From assembly GCA_032622095.1 (NCBI GenBank), contig CP136067.1:54599899-54663898 (forward strand): a stretch of 64,000 nucleotides of DNA. The letters are read 5' to 3'. The position numbers and the translations under genes were made by a program. This document shows, piece after piece, positions 24,577 through 37,255 of this stretch; position 1 is the stretch's first letter; each line of letters opens with the position of its first letter. Below the pieces are notes generated by a model, which was not told the origin of the DNA, ran no database searches, and was given only the letters and a program-made list of their open reading frames with translations. Origin of the DNA: Siphonodentalium dalli. Lineage: Eukaryota; Mollusca; Scaphopoda; Gadilida; Siphonodentaliidae.

Positions 24577-25160
24577 AGGGGTACTGTACGCCAAATGTTG
24601 TTGTTGGTTTCTATAGTCTCCGAGTCGGAGAATAAGGTAACAATTTTTTCATTATTTGAAAGTCTGTTGAGTACGAAGTAGTGTTACGGATGACAAATTT
24701 ACCGGAATGCAAAAATACAAATTGTCGTTGTCGAGTAATATTTGTACAGTTTTCAACCAAATGAATCAAATAAAAGTTATATTATAGGCATACTAGTCCC
24801 ATATAATCATTTAAGTTATTGTATTGTCGCTAGTCAGTGAGTGGCTTGAGTGTTCTCCCCGTATCATCATAATATTTTTAAGCGATCGTGTGTGCGATCG
24901 GTTTAACAAGCCAGTATCCCTCAATTACTTTGTTTGATTACGGTAATTCGTAATTTAATTGACACCATTTTATGGCTCCAGTCATAAATTCAATTTATAT
25001 CAAATTATTAACTTTTAAATTATTAAATTTTAAGATAGCCTATTAACCTGAGCGTTTACAGAATACATCTTCGACTCAAATTACTTATGTTTCTATATAT
25101 TATCGATATTAGATCGTTGTTGTCACCGGAAATTTAATGAAAATGGCGTACAGTACCCCT
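24577..25160. mobile_element. Kolobok-like TTAA element, 584 bp
   Basis: Flanked by TTAA at 24573-24576 and 25161-25164, with perfect inverted ends AGGGGTACTGTACGCCA and TGGCGTACAGTACCCCT. A TTAA target plus RGG-type termini is the Kolobok signature. The interior lacks a transposase. The right end of the large element at 33-41.75 kb has nearly the same terminus, so it may be a relative. Confidence 0.78.
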
Positions 25161-25729
25161 TTAACATTTTATATTGTTATCAGATAAAATGAGACAGATA
25201 TTAATTACCTAAACAAACTACATGTAAACAAAACCTGGCTGTCCGTATATCTGGTGTGCACACATTAGACTGGTATGTGAATTTAATATTGTTAATCCAA
25301 TTCTGTTTAAATATGTTCTGGATTTTAGAGTGTTTTAAACCAAATTTGCTGTGTTGGCTCTGGGGATGTTATAATGGAGACAGTTTTTCAAATTTTTTAA
25401 ACAAGTTTAAAAAAAAAATTATTTGAACAAACGAATGAACGAATATTTTATTATATTGACATGTGTGTGTATAGTGTATAAAACATATCACATGCAGGTG
25501 ATAACAATGTCAAGTAACAAAATAAGAACACACCTGGCCAATATGGCCTACAAGTCACTTTAAACAAAATAATAAAGAAAATTGTTGTGCACATTCATGG
25601 AATAAAATGGTTTTGCTAAACAATTGATCAAGGAGTAAAATCTAAATTTAATTTAATTTAAAAATATATATTTTTAAAGTTTTTTTTTTATTTAGTTTTT
25701 TTTAACTGAACAAGGAGTTCAATCTAAAA

Positions 25730-26040
25730 AAGAGTTATGTCCCTGACTCCGCCCGTATATGACCCCGATGACCCATTTGAATCCCAGTCACCCAGGGAAC
25801 ATCCACACCAAATATGAACCCATTCGGTCTTATGGTTCTGGAGAAGAAGTCGTTTTAATAATTACTAGGGAGGGAAAGAGTTATGGCCCTGTCTTCTGAA
25901 CTATTTGACGTTGTGACCTCATTTTAACAAATCTAGCTGAATGTGAATCACACAGGGAACATCCACTCCGGTCTTATGGTTTTGAAGAAGACGATTGTTG
26001 ACGGATGGATCTAATCGGCGGCCGGGTGGACGGACGAGGA
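25730..26040. repeat. AGAGTTATGTCCCTG repeat family, two units
   Basis: Two units with GAGTTATGGCCCTG, CACCCAGGGAACATCCACAC, CAAATATGAACCCATT and TCTTATGGTTCTGGAGAAG. They end in a GATGGATCTAATC..GACGGACGAGGAGTGATGAC tail. More units are at 42430-44700 and 45570-45970. Confidence 0.6.
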
Positions 26041-26263
26041 GTGATGACTTTCTATACTATAAATACCGTATATTCATTGACGAAATGTTCAGATAGTAAG
26101 TTTAAAAAAACGACCATATTTGATGAACTTATTATCTGATCATTTCCAACCAATGAACAGACACTTGTATTATCTTTTCCTCGTCTGCTAATTTATCCCG
26201 AACACTCCAAATGAATAATAGACCATTCCTATGTATACCTTTATAACTGAATGGAAGAATCTA

Positions 26264-26269
26264 TTTATT
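26264..26269 (-). promoter_or_regulatory. Candidate polyadenylation signal AATAAA
   Basis: Complement of TTTATT, about 107 bp past the sulfotransferase stop codon on the - strand. The position suits a short 3' untranslated region. Not proof of use, since the hexamer is common in AT-rich DNA. Confidence 0.4.
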
Positions 26270-26375
26270 ATGGAAAGGGTTAACTACCCATCATGAATGG
26301 GAATTCTTTTATGAAAGGTTGTGTCACAACGCTATAAATGCTTTGGTCTATTTTGAAGCAATGAAACATTTATAA

Positions 26376-27159
26376 TCAAGGAATCAATGTTGGTATTGAT
26401 AAATTTCTAACCTCCGAGAAAGTTAAATTTACATATCGTAACTGACGAAACATCCCCCGGCACTGTTTATGAACTGTATTCAAAGTTGTCATGTTGATAG
26501 TTTGTCTCCACTTTGTTGCCACTTCATGTGAGTTATTTTTAGCGACACACAGGAGGCAATTCTTAGAACCACTATTTGTTGCATTTGTTATATTTTGAAC
26601 GAAGTCCAACGTTCTAGATGTCACTTTTAGTCCGAGAAATGAATAAATCTCATAAACATACTTCAGTGGATCATCTGCTAATTCCTCATAATAGACAAGT
26701 TTGATTTTTTCAGCTACTACCTGGTTGTATTTTTCTCCTATTTTGTGGTTAACTGCAATCCTATCACAGTCCTGTCGAATTTGACTCATATTTTTCATTC
26801 TCATATATGACACTTGGTTCCTCGATAAAATGATACCGCGAGGATCACGCACAAGATGAATAACCTTTACGAATGAATTATTTTTCATCAACCATATAGC
26901 AGAATCCATGTTGAATCGAATGCTTTTTAATACAACCATGGTCGAATTCTTGCATTTCTTTTGTAAGGTTCTCACACATTTTCTCATTTTGATCAAAGAG
27001 TATTTCCCTCCATTGCAGCTATCAAATTCTTTTGTTGAAGAACTGAATCGCATATGTCTTGTTCTGAGTGTGTCAATACTCAACTTGTCAAGTTCACATT
27101 TGAGATATTTATCAATGGTCCGTTCAAATTCCTTCTTTCTGTCTTTCATGCTGACGTGT
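26376..27159 (-). CDS. Carbohydrate 6-O-sulfotransferase, last exon
   Basis: Codes the C-terminal ~260 residues of a Golgi type II sulfotransferase of the CHST1/CHST3/GlcNAc-6-O family, which moves sulfate from PAPS to C6 of GlcNAc, Gal or GalNAc in glycans. The acceptor is CATTACAG, the exon starts at 27159 in phase 2 and the stop is TGA at 26378-26376. About 101 residues past the first internal Met comes KVIHLVRDPRGIILSR, the 3'-phosphate-binding (3'-PB) motif. LVYYEELADDPLKYVYEIYS and the terminal VATKWRQTINM plus CRGMFRQLRY blocks are conserved family elements. Several NxS/T sequons and paired cysteines (CLLC) suit a lumenal domain. Internal Met 27149 is not the start; the frame continues into the exon at 51945-52218. 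Confidence 0.88.
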
Positions 27160-27748
27160 CTGTAATGAAAAGATCAAATATTTCACGGTGGGGAATCACG
27201 TGGTTTTGAGTTGATGAGTATCACGCATTCAAAATGGCCGAGGCGATCTAAAACGCGACCAGACGCGAGAAAAAAAAGGTAATAAACGAAGATATTACAT
27301 ATTTTGACAGCTATAGCAGATGCAGTCTTAGTAAACTTAGCGTACATTTGCTCCCACAGTCGCGCACGGTACCAGCGCGTCTAGCAATTGTACTTCGAAA
27401 TTTATTTACGACTGTAGCAGATGCTAACTATTTTTCAAACAAGCTGATACCTCATTTATGTCCAAATTCAAATTTTTTTGCTCTAACATTCTGACCAAAG
27501 TTGTCAGTCGAAGGATTCTCCAAGTCCAAGATGTATGGACTTGTGTATTCCACGCACCTCCGACTGGCAGTTTGTGTGAACTTAAGAGTATGCGAGCGAA
27601 TAGTGTGACGGGCAGCAAATAATGCCACCGCGGCCATGAAATGGCTGTCAAAATGGCCGCAACTCCATGCCATGCCACGACGAAAACAACATATTGGATA
27701 CCTAGAAGTGAAAATGCGTATTGGTAATATACAAGTATATGTTGTTAA

Positions 27749-27928
27749 CCCTTTCATGACTGGAGTTTGCAGAATTTTTTTCGAAAACCCTGTGCATTGG
27801 CCTAACAATATTTACCGTGACCTTGTAAGCCAATGTATTCTCTTATATATGCGAGGCTCCATATACTAGATAATGCACTGGTACAGGAGCTGTAATGCTG
27901 CACCAGCGCAGTGCCCGTCATGAAAGCG
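27749..27928. mobile_element. piggyBac-like MITE, complete copy
   Basis: 180 bp flanked by intact TTAA at 27745-27748 and 27929-27932, ends CCCTTTCATGACTGGAG and GTGCCCGTCATGAAAGCG. The interior has CCTAACAATATTTACCGTGA and TATTCTCTTATATATGCGAG as in the 5701-5911 copy. The clearest copy for defining the family. Confidence 0.75.
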
Positions 27929-27997
27929 TTAAATATATTTATCATTGAAACAGGTCCATCTAAAGAATTTATTAATGCTCACTGCAACGCAAGTTAA

Positions 27998-28471
27998 TGG
28001 TACTCAATCCGATCAGACGGTCCCCATAGCATCAAGATACAACAACAACAACAACAACAACAGTTCTTCAAAAATACGCTTTAGTTATCAGAATCGATTT
28101 ATTGCAACAAAATCATGCTAACCACTGTCAACCATGGTATCAAATTTCCCAAACTTGTTATTTATCAACATTTTGTTCAACAAAATATGGCTGTATTATC
28201 ACTATTTATAAAGTAACACGAAATTTGACCGTATTACCACTTGATTTTAGAGTTATCCATCTTCATCCGCAATTTTGCCCGAGACCATCCGTTTGACCAC
28301 GTGTTTCTGGGCCACATGTTATTACACATCTCGAGAAATAACAAACTTCAAAAATCGATATCTGATCACTCTGAGCTTTGATGGGTGGGTTCCTCGACTC
28401 GAATCAAATATTTTTTACCCCCGAAGCCAAAGAAATAGTAATTTATGAGCGTCTGATCAGATTGAGTACCT
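27998..28471. mobile_element. TTAA-flanked element, GGTACTCAATC ends
   Basis: Inverted ends TGGTACTCAATCCGATCAGA and TCTGATCAGATTGAGTACC lie next to TTAA at 27994-27997 and (T)TTAA around 28472-28475. It includes a CAA microsatellite at 28042-28061. The right ~235 bp are repeated at 29311-29521. TTAA plus a purine-GG start suggests Kolobok-type; no transposase. Confidence 0.65.
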
Positions 28472-28474
28472 TTA

Positions 28475-29310
28475 AACCCAATTTACGTCTTTAAAGTTCA
28501 GATTTTCTGCTTGAATGCAACCAGCAGTCGGGCAAAAAATAATAATTTCGGGCATGCTGGAACACAAGTAGTAATGGTTCGCCACAGTGTTGGGTGTAGT
28601 GCAGAAACTGAAGTGCACACCCTCGCGGTATAAATACTAGTTAAATTTCCGGAATGTTCAACACTGATAACAAGAAAACCAATGTCAGAAATGGTAACGC
28701 GCTCAAGATCATATATTATATACCCATGATTGTAATTATAGAATATAAAATATATTGGTTTTGCGAATGACCAACTCAGAATTCCGTTAAAATAACAATA
28801 ACAACCAGCACATATAGTTAACGAACCGGCGGCCGTCTCCGACCACAACCCCCAATGGGCTGCAGAACGAAACATGTCTATAAAAGTTGAAATATAAGAT
28901 TTACAAATTATCTTTTTCATTTCTTTTATTTGTAATTGGCATAGCTTATCACAAACAAAAAATCAACATTATTGACATAATGTTAACGACAATAAACGAA
29001 ATTGAAATTCCCAACTACACCTTTTACCGGACTCGGCCTCCGGTCGCAGTTCGACTTTTAATCCTCCCAAAAATTCCCATTCTATAAATAAAACACCCAT
29101 GCGCCCAGGCGAAACAAGAATCTCTACACCAGTATACACGCGGAGCGCGCGTAATAAACAATACACGTTTGTCGTAATGCTTATTACACTGTAAAGAAAC
29201 ACCCATCTCTTCAAAAGATTTGCATCCCATTTCACCATATAGAAGAGATGGTACATCGGACAGTTTATTTAAGACTAATGTTCATGCTGCTACCAGTTGC
29301 TATTCCCACT
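28475..29310 (-). other. Non-coding; repeat fragments
   Basis: A 140-codon open frame on the - strand (28498-28920) has no recognisable domain. Contains AACAAGAAAACCAATGTCAG followed by AAATGGTAACG near 28668, a motif shared with 29670 and, inverted, 61165-61190, probably a LINE 3' tail. No gene supported. Confidence 0.45.
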
Positions 29311-29521
29311 TGATTTTATAGTTATCCATCTTCATCCGCATCTTCGTCCGTTTGACCACGTGCTTCTGCACCACAAACAATAGAAATAGCAAACTTAAAA
29401 AATAGATATCTAATCACTCTGAGCTTTGATGGGTGTGAATTCCTAGACTAGAATAAAGTATTTTTTACCCCCGAAGCCAAAGAAATAGTAATTTAGGAGC
29501 GTCTGATCGGATTGTGTACCT
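29311..29521. repeat. Second copy of the TTAA element's right half
   Basis: Repeats 28239-28471 in direct orientation: CTTGATTTTATAGTTATCCA, TCTGAGCTTTGATGGGTG, ACCCCCGAAGCCAAAGAAAT and terminus GTCTGATCGGATTGTGTACC followed by TTTAAA. The left end is not found. Confidence 0.65.
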
Positions 29522-29869
29522 TTAAAATAGGACATCACGTGGCCCCAGTGCCAGTCCGACCTTCAAATTCGATAAACAAAATGGCCGCCAAAATGTCAAA
29601 CAGCGTATCGATTACCGCTGCATAGAAGCAAGTGAACGATATGCACCAAATGGTCACCATGTAATAAACAAGAAAACCATAGTCAGAAATGGTAACGCCA
29701 CCAATATCATATTATTAGCCATAAATATAAATTATAATACAATTATTCTATAAACTAGCTTTCAAATTTTATGTGGGAAATTTGCATACTTCCATATTTC
29801 AAGTTTTCCCGTTTCTCGTGTCATACATTACTTTCTTCAAACTGTCTTCTTTATTACACAAGCTGATGG

Positions 29870-30430
29870 GCCCGACTTCGCCCGGGCTGTTTCCCATCTG
29901 ATTTCCGGTGAAAGGCGCGATTTGACCTTCAATTGACTATTTCGAAAGTTAAGGTCAGGTCAGGGTCACGATTTGACCCGTCCAAAACACCCCCACCCGG
30001 AGAAAAGTACCCCTAGGTATCAAATTTCGTCGAAATCCGTCCGTTTTACCCCACTTGACCTTTAGTGAACAATGTTGTAGGTCAAGGTACGGTCGGAGTC
30101 ATGATTTGACCCGTCCAAAACACTCCCCTGACAAAAGTACCCATAGGTATCAAATTTCGTCGAAATCCATCCGTTTTATCCGATTTGACCTTTGATTGAC
30201 CACATTGAAGGTCAAGGTCATGCCGAGGTCACGATTTGACCCGTTCAAAACTCTCCCCGGACAAAAGTATCCCTAGGTATCAAATTTCGCCGAAATTTGT
30301 CCGTTTTACCCAAATTGACCTTGCATTGACAGTTTTAAAGGTTAAGGTCAGGTCGGGGTCACGATTTGACCCGTCCAAAACACTTCCCGGACACAAATAC
30401 CCATAAGTATCAAATTACGTTGAAATCTAT
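29870..30430. repeat. 130-bp tandem repeat with AGGTCA words
   Basis: The word GGTATCAAATTTCG recurs with CAAATT starting at 30021, 30151, 30281 and 30411, a period of exactly 130 bp. Each unit holds GATTTGACCCGTCCAAAACA, CCGGACAAAAGTA, GAAATCCGTCCGTTTTACCC and TTGACCTT...GACC with AAGGTCAGGTC-type words. The array opens with GGGCCCGACTTCGCCCGGGC. A second locus is at 49570-50030. Confidence 0.85.
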
Positions 30431-30619
30431 GGAAAGCCGAAGAGGACATGTTGGTTGCTAATTGCTAGATATACGACGCGGTATTTTAAAGGTGTTTCAA
30501 ACTAGGAGATAGAAGTATTCTGCGTTTTAAATGGTGATGAATTATAGTATTTTATTCAAATTTTATGGCATAAATCAGGGGGGTGGAAACTGCGGGACAC
30601 AACGTACCGGGGGTGCGGG

Positions 30620-31775
30620 GGTACATAGGCGTCAAAAAAAAATTCTTCTTTTTCATTTAGGGGGGGGGGTGTCGGAAAAAATTTGCATGTAATTTTTTTC
30701 CAAATATGTATTTTCAGACTCACAACTTCAATTTTCTCTCATTTTATAGAATATGGATTAACCTTAATATCCAAATCATATATACATGAGTAGTATAATC
30801 CACATAAAACAATTTTGGATAACCACTGTCTTGGTTTACATGTGATATTGACCCCATTAACCCTCTTAATAATGCCGACTATGTCAGTGTCTACCAGTCG
30901 ATTGCATAATTCTACCCTGCGATCGCTTATCTGGCAAATTTTTACTGCAGAACTATCCCATGTATTAAAAAATTTCTCCTCCAATGGTATCAGAAAACAG
31001 TTATATGCTGGTATCTCACTCATCTCATTTGCATCTTTTTCAAATTCGAGGTAATGACTAGTTGTCATTTTTTTTTAAGTGCATACAAAGCGTTGCGATC
31101 ACCAATATACATGTTTGTACATGTCATGACATCACGAGGTACAAATCTGCGTTCTACTGGTAGACAATGACCATTTTAGTCATAATAATCTAAACTAAGT
31201 TACCAAGCACCTTCTCATGAATTGTAACAATTTATGATATACACTCCGCTGTTGTTTTCGGTTTCCGGTCAAACCGAGTTGTTGTCCGGCTGGGGTAGAT
31301 TTGATTTTTCTGGGGGGGGGGGGGGGGGGGGGTCAAATGGTCAGTGGAAAAACTGCAGTTTTTGCTGGGTTTTTTTTGGGGGGGGGGTACCCAAAATCGA
31401 AGAAAACAGTTTTTTCCACCCTGTGTCTGCAGTTTTTTCCGCCCCCCCCCTCCCTGCATAAATTGTTATTAAAACCGTATATACTATACAAAAAAATGAA
31501 TGACTCGAAAATTAAGTGGGCCTTTAAACAAAGTCACAATTGCAGTTAGGCTCATCTCATACTCGTCCATTCAGCGATATTCTGCTGCGCAGTTTGTTAT
31601 AGCCTCCAGTATTCATTGAGCGTTATAGCCCCAACTGTTATAATTCGCCTTTAGCAGGCGTACTCTTGCCTCAGATTATTGAGATATTAGGTCACACGTA
31701 ATCACATTAAATCGCATGGAAACATAGCAATTGTGTGGGCTGCTTGGCGTGAATATGTAATGAGAAATAAGGTCA
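30620..31775. other. Non-coding with long G runs
   Basis: AT-rich DNA interrupted by G runs at about 30661-30669, 31311-31331 and 31377-31387 and a C run at about 31442-31449. Open frames across these runs are glycine/proline artefacts. No exon recognised. Confidence 0.5.
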
Positions 31776-32545
31776 TACGTAATGACATTAAACTCAAGAA
31801 AACCCGCGAAAACAAAACAAAATCACATTTAATGTTTTAAGTTATTTCCTTCATAAAAAGAATCTTCGTGATAATGAACCCTCTCAATACTTTAGAATAT
31901 AGAATTAACCTTAAAATAACAAAAACCTTCGGAACACAGAACCTTCGGAATAACGAACCTTCGGATTGGTGAACCTTCGGAATAGCGAACATTCAGAGAA
32001 ATTTCGGAATAGTGGACCTTCGGGATAGTGAACCTTCGGAATAGAGACATGCCCCCAATATTCATATTAATGCCCAGAGTTCAAAGGTATGGACCCATAA
32101 AATTCTAAATTTGGCCCTTAAAATATTGAACTCCAAATTGGAGCCCACACAGAACATCACTTAAGTCAACTGTACCTGTGTCATGTCCCCATGCAGGAGG
32201 GTCCATATATACCACAACATTCATATTATATGCCAAGAATTCAACGATACGGGCCCACGTAATGACATTAAATCTCAAGAAAACCCGTGAAAACAAAACA
32301 AAATCACATTTAATGTTCTAAGTTAAGTTATTTCCTCCTGTATCTGTATCGGTATGCGCGCAGGATCAGTTCGGATATGAGCGCACACTCCATAAAAAGA
32401 ATCTTTGTGAAAATGAACCCTCTCAAATTAGTCTCAATACTTTAGAATATAGAATTAACCTAAAAATAACAAAAACCTTCGGAATAGAGAACCTTCGGAA
32501 TAGCGGACCTTCGGGATAGCGAACCTTCATAATAGAAACATGTCC
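31775..32545. repeat. Duplicated block with AACCTTCGGAATAG repeats
   Basis: 31775-32050 and 32240-32540 are diverged direct copies: AAACAAAACAAAATCACATT, TAATGTT, AATGAACCCTCTCAA, TACTTTAGAATATAGAATTA then ACCTTCGG arrays. In the first copy a 15-16 bp unit close to AACCTTCGGAATAGCG repeats about seven times (31925-32045); in the second about four times (32477-32530). The second copy carries an insertion near 32335-32390. Confidence 0.75.
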
Positions 32546-32604
32546 CCACAATTACACCGGTGACGTAAACACATGTGCTAATCTTTGTCCAGTCTTTGTA
32601 AACA

Positions 32605-32650
32605 TACTCAGATTCATACTGATACTGATACTGATACTGATACTGATACT
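32605..32650. repeat. Hexanucleotide microsatellite (TGATAC)n
   Basis: About six copies of ACTGAT/TGATAC in tandem, then ATTTTTTATATG. Simple repeat. Confidence 0.8.
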
Positions 32651-34218
32651 ATTTTTTATATGTGGGTATGTAGTTTACTCCAGACTGATCTTTGTCGTAC
32701 TATCGTAAATATCGGTACGATTTATACTCAAGTACGACATAACCATAATAATACAATCGCCCAGTGGATTATCGATCGACCACACAATATGAGAAATCTA
32801 CACCAGTGTACACCCACTGTGTGGCGGTAATAAACGAGAGGCCGATCACGGTCGACAGGTGATTAACCCATTTACCTTCAACCATACCGACTCAAAATCA
32901 GTGATCTAGAACATAATATAAACCTCTATACATGTGGAAGTGATTGGAAAGGTAAATTGGACGGGGGTTGTTCCATCACTTACTTGGATAAGTATAAATA
33001 GGAGACTGATTGTATTGCTTTGGATAACATGTAGTCCAGGAGATATTGGTCGACCTCGGTACAGCCCCCCCCCCCCCCGACTCAACTTAACCCCACTAAT
33101 TTTCTTTCTTACGGTGTCAGCTGACGGTGTCATCTAATTTGTTTCACTTGTTAACAAGATAAAAAAAAAAGTGGCCGCATAGACTCCATACAAGATGGCG
33201 TCCGTCGTGGCGGCCATTTTGCTTGACTGAGTATGCACCAGATCTCTTTGGTGATCGTCATTATAGTAAATATAATACCACATTTGCTGTTATTTTCCAC
33301 TCGATTCGTTATACCAATATACAATGCTTAAAAACTAGCCAATAATCCGACACTAAATTCCAATATGGCGGCCAAGATGGCGGACGAAATGTGAATTTTT
33401 TTTTTATTTTCGATATTTCACCACATATCGTTTGTCTGAGTTGGAACACGTAGGTGGCCTGGTTGGATATTATACATTTATAATATAGAGGAGTCATTTG
33501 CGCACATGATGAGATCATAACATGCATTCTAGCTGGGACGATATCACGTTTTACCAACTTCCGGTATAATCCGACCAAAGACACGTAATATCTGTTTCGA
33601 ATAAGTGGGTGTTATTGCTATTATAAATCCACCCATGCATGTACATGTGTGTGAGATTCCCGGTCTAGGATTATTCTTAAATTTGAGATGAGGAATATTT
33701 AGCCAAATCCACGATGGCGGCCAAAATGGCACCAGAAATTGAAAAATCACCGAAAATCGCTGATTTTTACATCAGTGAGCGTTATTGTCAACATAATTCC
33801 ATCAATGCTTACTGTTGTGAGATGGGAATACTGATGCGAAGTACTTACCTTATATCTGATCCAACAAAAATCCCCCAAATCCAAAATGGCGTCCAAAAAC
33901 GCCGGACAGATTTTGAAAAAAATTACCGAAAATCCCTTATATTCACACCAATGGGCGTTATTGTCATGGCAACTCCATTACTGCTTGAAATTGATTTGGG
34001 AATACTGAGAATGGTATATTATCATACATCACATCCAATAAATATTTTCCCAAATCCAAGATGGTGGCTATAATGTCGAGCGAAATTTGCCCGATTCAAA
34101 CGAATACTTCGTACATTGTGTAGGAACTGTTACATCGGAAGTCGTTCTATCGCCGGTATTGTGATGGTTCTTGACTGATTGGTTACGGTTCCTTATGATT
34201 AAAAATTATAATTTTAGG

Positions 34219-36544
34219 GACAAATATCAACATGTTATCACTGAAAAGCCACGTAAACTTGAACGCAATTCCTCTGTTTTTGGTGGCGCATAAAATATGA
34301 AACGCATTCTGAACACGAACACTGAGTGTTAAGTATATCCGTGTTATTCTTCTGTAAAATAGCTGAGAAACTATCCCGATAGCGGTTGATAATTTGGAAC
34401 AGTAGCCTCGTAATCAACATGTGTGCGTGTTACGGTTCTATTTCAAGCCAATCATGACCGTGACGGTTCTATACATAAGATTCATTCGAACGAATTATGC
34501 ACTTTGGGCCGAATATTGTCTTGTGTATCTGATATTTTAAACCAGATAATGAATGTAGCTTATGCCATTTACGTAATACATTAAATACCTAATAATAATG
34601 ATAATAAGTGACATTAAGTGGCAGAAACCAAATATTGAAAGTCCCGAGGGGTATACAATCATAATAATGCCTGCCTATATAAATAACCAATTGTAATAGA
34701 AATCTACTCTCATGAGATTATGAAATGTTTATCATTTAATTAATACAGGGCCATGATTGAAAGATCCCGATGGGACAATGTTTCGACGCCAGCATATTTC
34801 TTCCTCGAAAGTCCCGCCTAAGGGACATTTACGCATGTTTGTCGCCCAGACATGACCCTATCTTATGGAATCACGTTCAACTGAATCATTGATATGTTAT
34901 GGCGTGACCGGGCGATATGGGTGGTGGGGAGGGGCGGGGCTTGGACGGGGCGGGGCTTGGACAGGGAGGAGTGCTTAATTTGTGTATGCCCCAAACTTTG
35001 GTCAAATTTTTCAACAGTTACAAATTTCATACCTTACACTAGATTGGTTGGAAATTTCACACCAACAATATGTTGAAAGTGCTCCCTTAGTTTGATTTTA
35101 AAACAATGACTGAGGAAAGTCAATCCATATGTACATGTATACACATATTGTAATAATAATGTGTTCGTTTAAAGTGTAATTGCCCGCCGCGCTCATTTAA
35201 AGTAATATTAACAATATTCAATTCCTATCTAAATTGAAGTCGACCACAGAGAAATCGGTCCCGATGATTAGTCTAATCATCGGGGCCGACTTCTCTCAGG
35301 TCGACTTCGCGTCGGGTCGTCTTCGTATTGTACCATCTTCATATGGGGTCGACTTCACATGGGACCGACTTCACTTGTACTCTTTTGACCAATAGTCACA
35401 TGCTTTTGTAAAACTTCCATTGGCTGATTGAGTTACTTTTAAAGGTTTAGTATTGGTACCCGTATTTACATTCCGGAATATCCATGATGATGTGTGACTA
35501 TTCGTGTCCAAGACCAGTTGCCCCGGGGGATGATCTTGCATGTTCGGGGCGACTGCTATAGTAATCAAAGGCGGTTGACCAAATAATTTTTGCTTTCACT
35601 TCATCCAATTTTTATTTAATTTAATATTACAAAAGATAGCCTTTACTAGTATAAAACAATTATTCACTCTTTCAGGCGAGTGGGTACAATTAATTGTTTG
35701 ATTGGTTGTAATCCGGTATCTCTTACCAGGAATCTGAGTATCATAGATTCACTGTCTAGAGGTTAGAACAAACCATAGGTGATTGCCGGTCAGATTATCC
35801 TGAACAGCAGAACAAGTACGATAAAGAAATAACGAATTCTAGCACCTAACCTATGTAATCAGCATCCAACAAGCGGATGCCCAACATAAACTTTATAAAA
35901 TGCGTAATCAGAACAATGTATGGGTGTCAACGAACTTTTAACGTCTTATTTTTTGCTGATTACAATGCGTTTACGAAAATAGACAACATAAAATACAAGA
36001 CAGGTAACTCTATATATCCCGTCATTCCGAATTCCAGCGCTATGAAGTTCCACTATAGTTAACCGGCTACTGACTCATGGAAATGTTGGGCCTGCAAAAC
36101 GCGTTGTTTTCCAAACTAGCTGGCGACTTGGTGAAGTTTGATAGGCGTAACACAGGTTATTGAATAAGCATAGGAAGGCAGTGTAATTCATAGAAATTGA
36201 TGACAAGCGGTGCAAATTTCAACTTAATGCATATTTTGTTATGTTTATCTTTGGTCAATTTCACGACATGGTCAGTTTGAAGTTTTGAACCATTATCCTG
36301 CCAAATATTAGCCATAGTATTACCCGTATAACATCGATTAAATGGGGAGAGAACCGACTCGATCAGGAGAGAACCCAAACAAATATTAAAATTCGCGGTT
36401 TTCGTCGTTGTTATGACTCGCACAATGCAATTTTCGTTATTATTACGCTCGTTGGGGCCACCGATTGTGAGAGGAATGGAAAAATTAATCGAATTATCAG
36501 CTAGATGGTTCCAAAATTGCGTTTTTTAACTGTCAAAAAGTCGC
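34219..36544. other. Core between the inverted arms
   Basis: No transposase or host exon recognised. It holds a hairpin CGATGATTAGTCTAATCATCG (35263-35283), several GTCGACTTC words nearby, GGGGCGGGGCTTGGAC repeats at 34929-34970, and at about 35040-35110 a segment homologous to the hAT-like element's interior, including an unoccupied AACAA site at 35064-35068. Confidence 0.6.
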
Positions 36545-37255
36545 GAAAATGTATAATTTCGATCATAAGGAATCGTCACAAATCAATCAAGAACCATCAC
36601 AAACCGGTGAGATAGAACGACTTCCGATGTAACAGTTCCTACACAGTGACTTCGTATCAATGTTCCCTATCCACATGTAAATATGGGTGGAACTCATGCA
36701 TGCAACAATAACTCCCATGCATTGTCAAACTTGTTTTCAAATTTCGGTCACCAATTTAGCCACCATCTTGCAAATGGGAAGTACTTTGCCTCAGTACTCC
36801 CATCTCAACTGTAAGCATGGATGGAGTAATTGGAGTTGTCATGACAATAACGCCCACTGATGTGAATATGAAGGATTTTCGGTGATTTTTTTTCTTCAAA
36901 TTATATACGGTATTTTTGGCGCCATAATGAATTTGTGGGACGTTTTTGTAGGATCATATATAAGGAAAATTCTTCGCCTCAGTATTACCAAATTACAACA
37001 CTAAATTGTCGTAACAATAACGCTCACTGATGTGGAAATCAGAAATTTTCGGTGATTTTTCAATTTCTGGTCGTCATTTTGGCCACCATCTTGGATTTGG
37101 GTTATTATTCCTCATCTCAAGTATAAGAGGAGTCCTAGCCAGGGATGTGGCTAGAGGGGGGGGGGTGTGGGGGGGGTGTCTCACCCCCAGCAGAGAGCTA
37201 TATTTTCAATAGTTGGAAATTTCATACCTGCCACAACGAAATTTCACACCAACAA

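Noticed and set aside
26908..27165. 85-codon + strand frame
   Set aside because: Antisense shadow of the sulfotransferase exon.
28498..28920. 140-codon open frame on the - strand
   Set aside because: No domain, no splice context, low-complexity hydrophobic stretches, and part of the sequence is a dispersed repeat.
31232..31549. Glycine-rich and proline-rich frames
   Set aside because: Created by G and C homopolymer runs; nothing outside the runs looks coding.
31925..32530. CRISPR-like short regular repeats
   Set aside because: A 16-bp tandem unit without unique spacers in a eukaryotic genome; a minisatellite.
33714..34073. 119-codon open frame starting MAAKMAPEIEKS
   Set aside because: Lies wholly inside an inverted arm with repeated ATGGCGGCC words; the other arm does not preserve it.
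34925..34975. GGGGCGGGGCTTGGAC GC-box promoter
   Set aside because: Two tandem copies inside a transposon core with no gene nearby; not enough to call a promoter.
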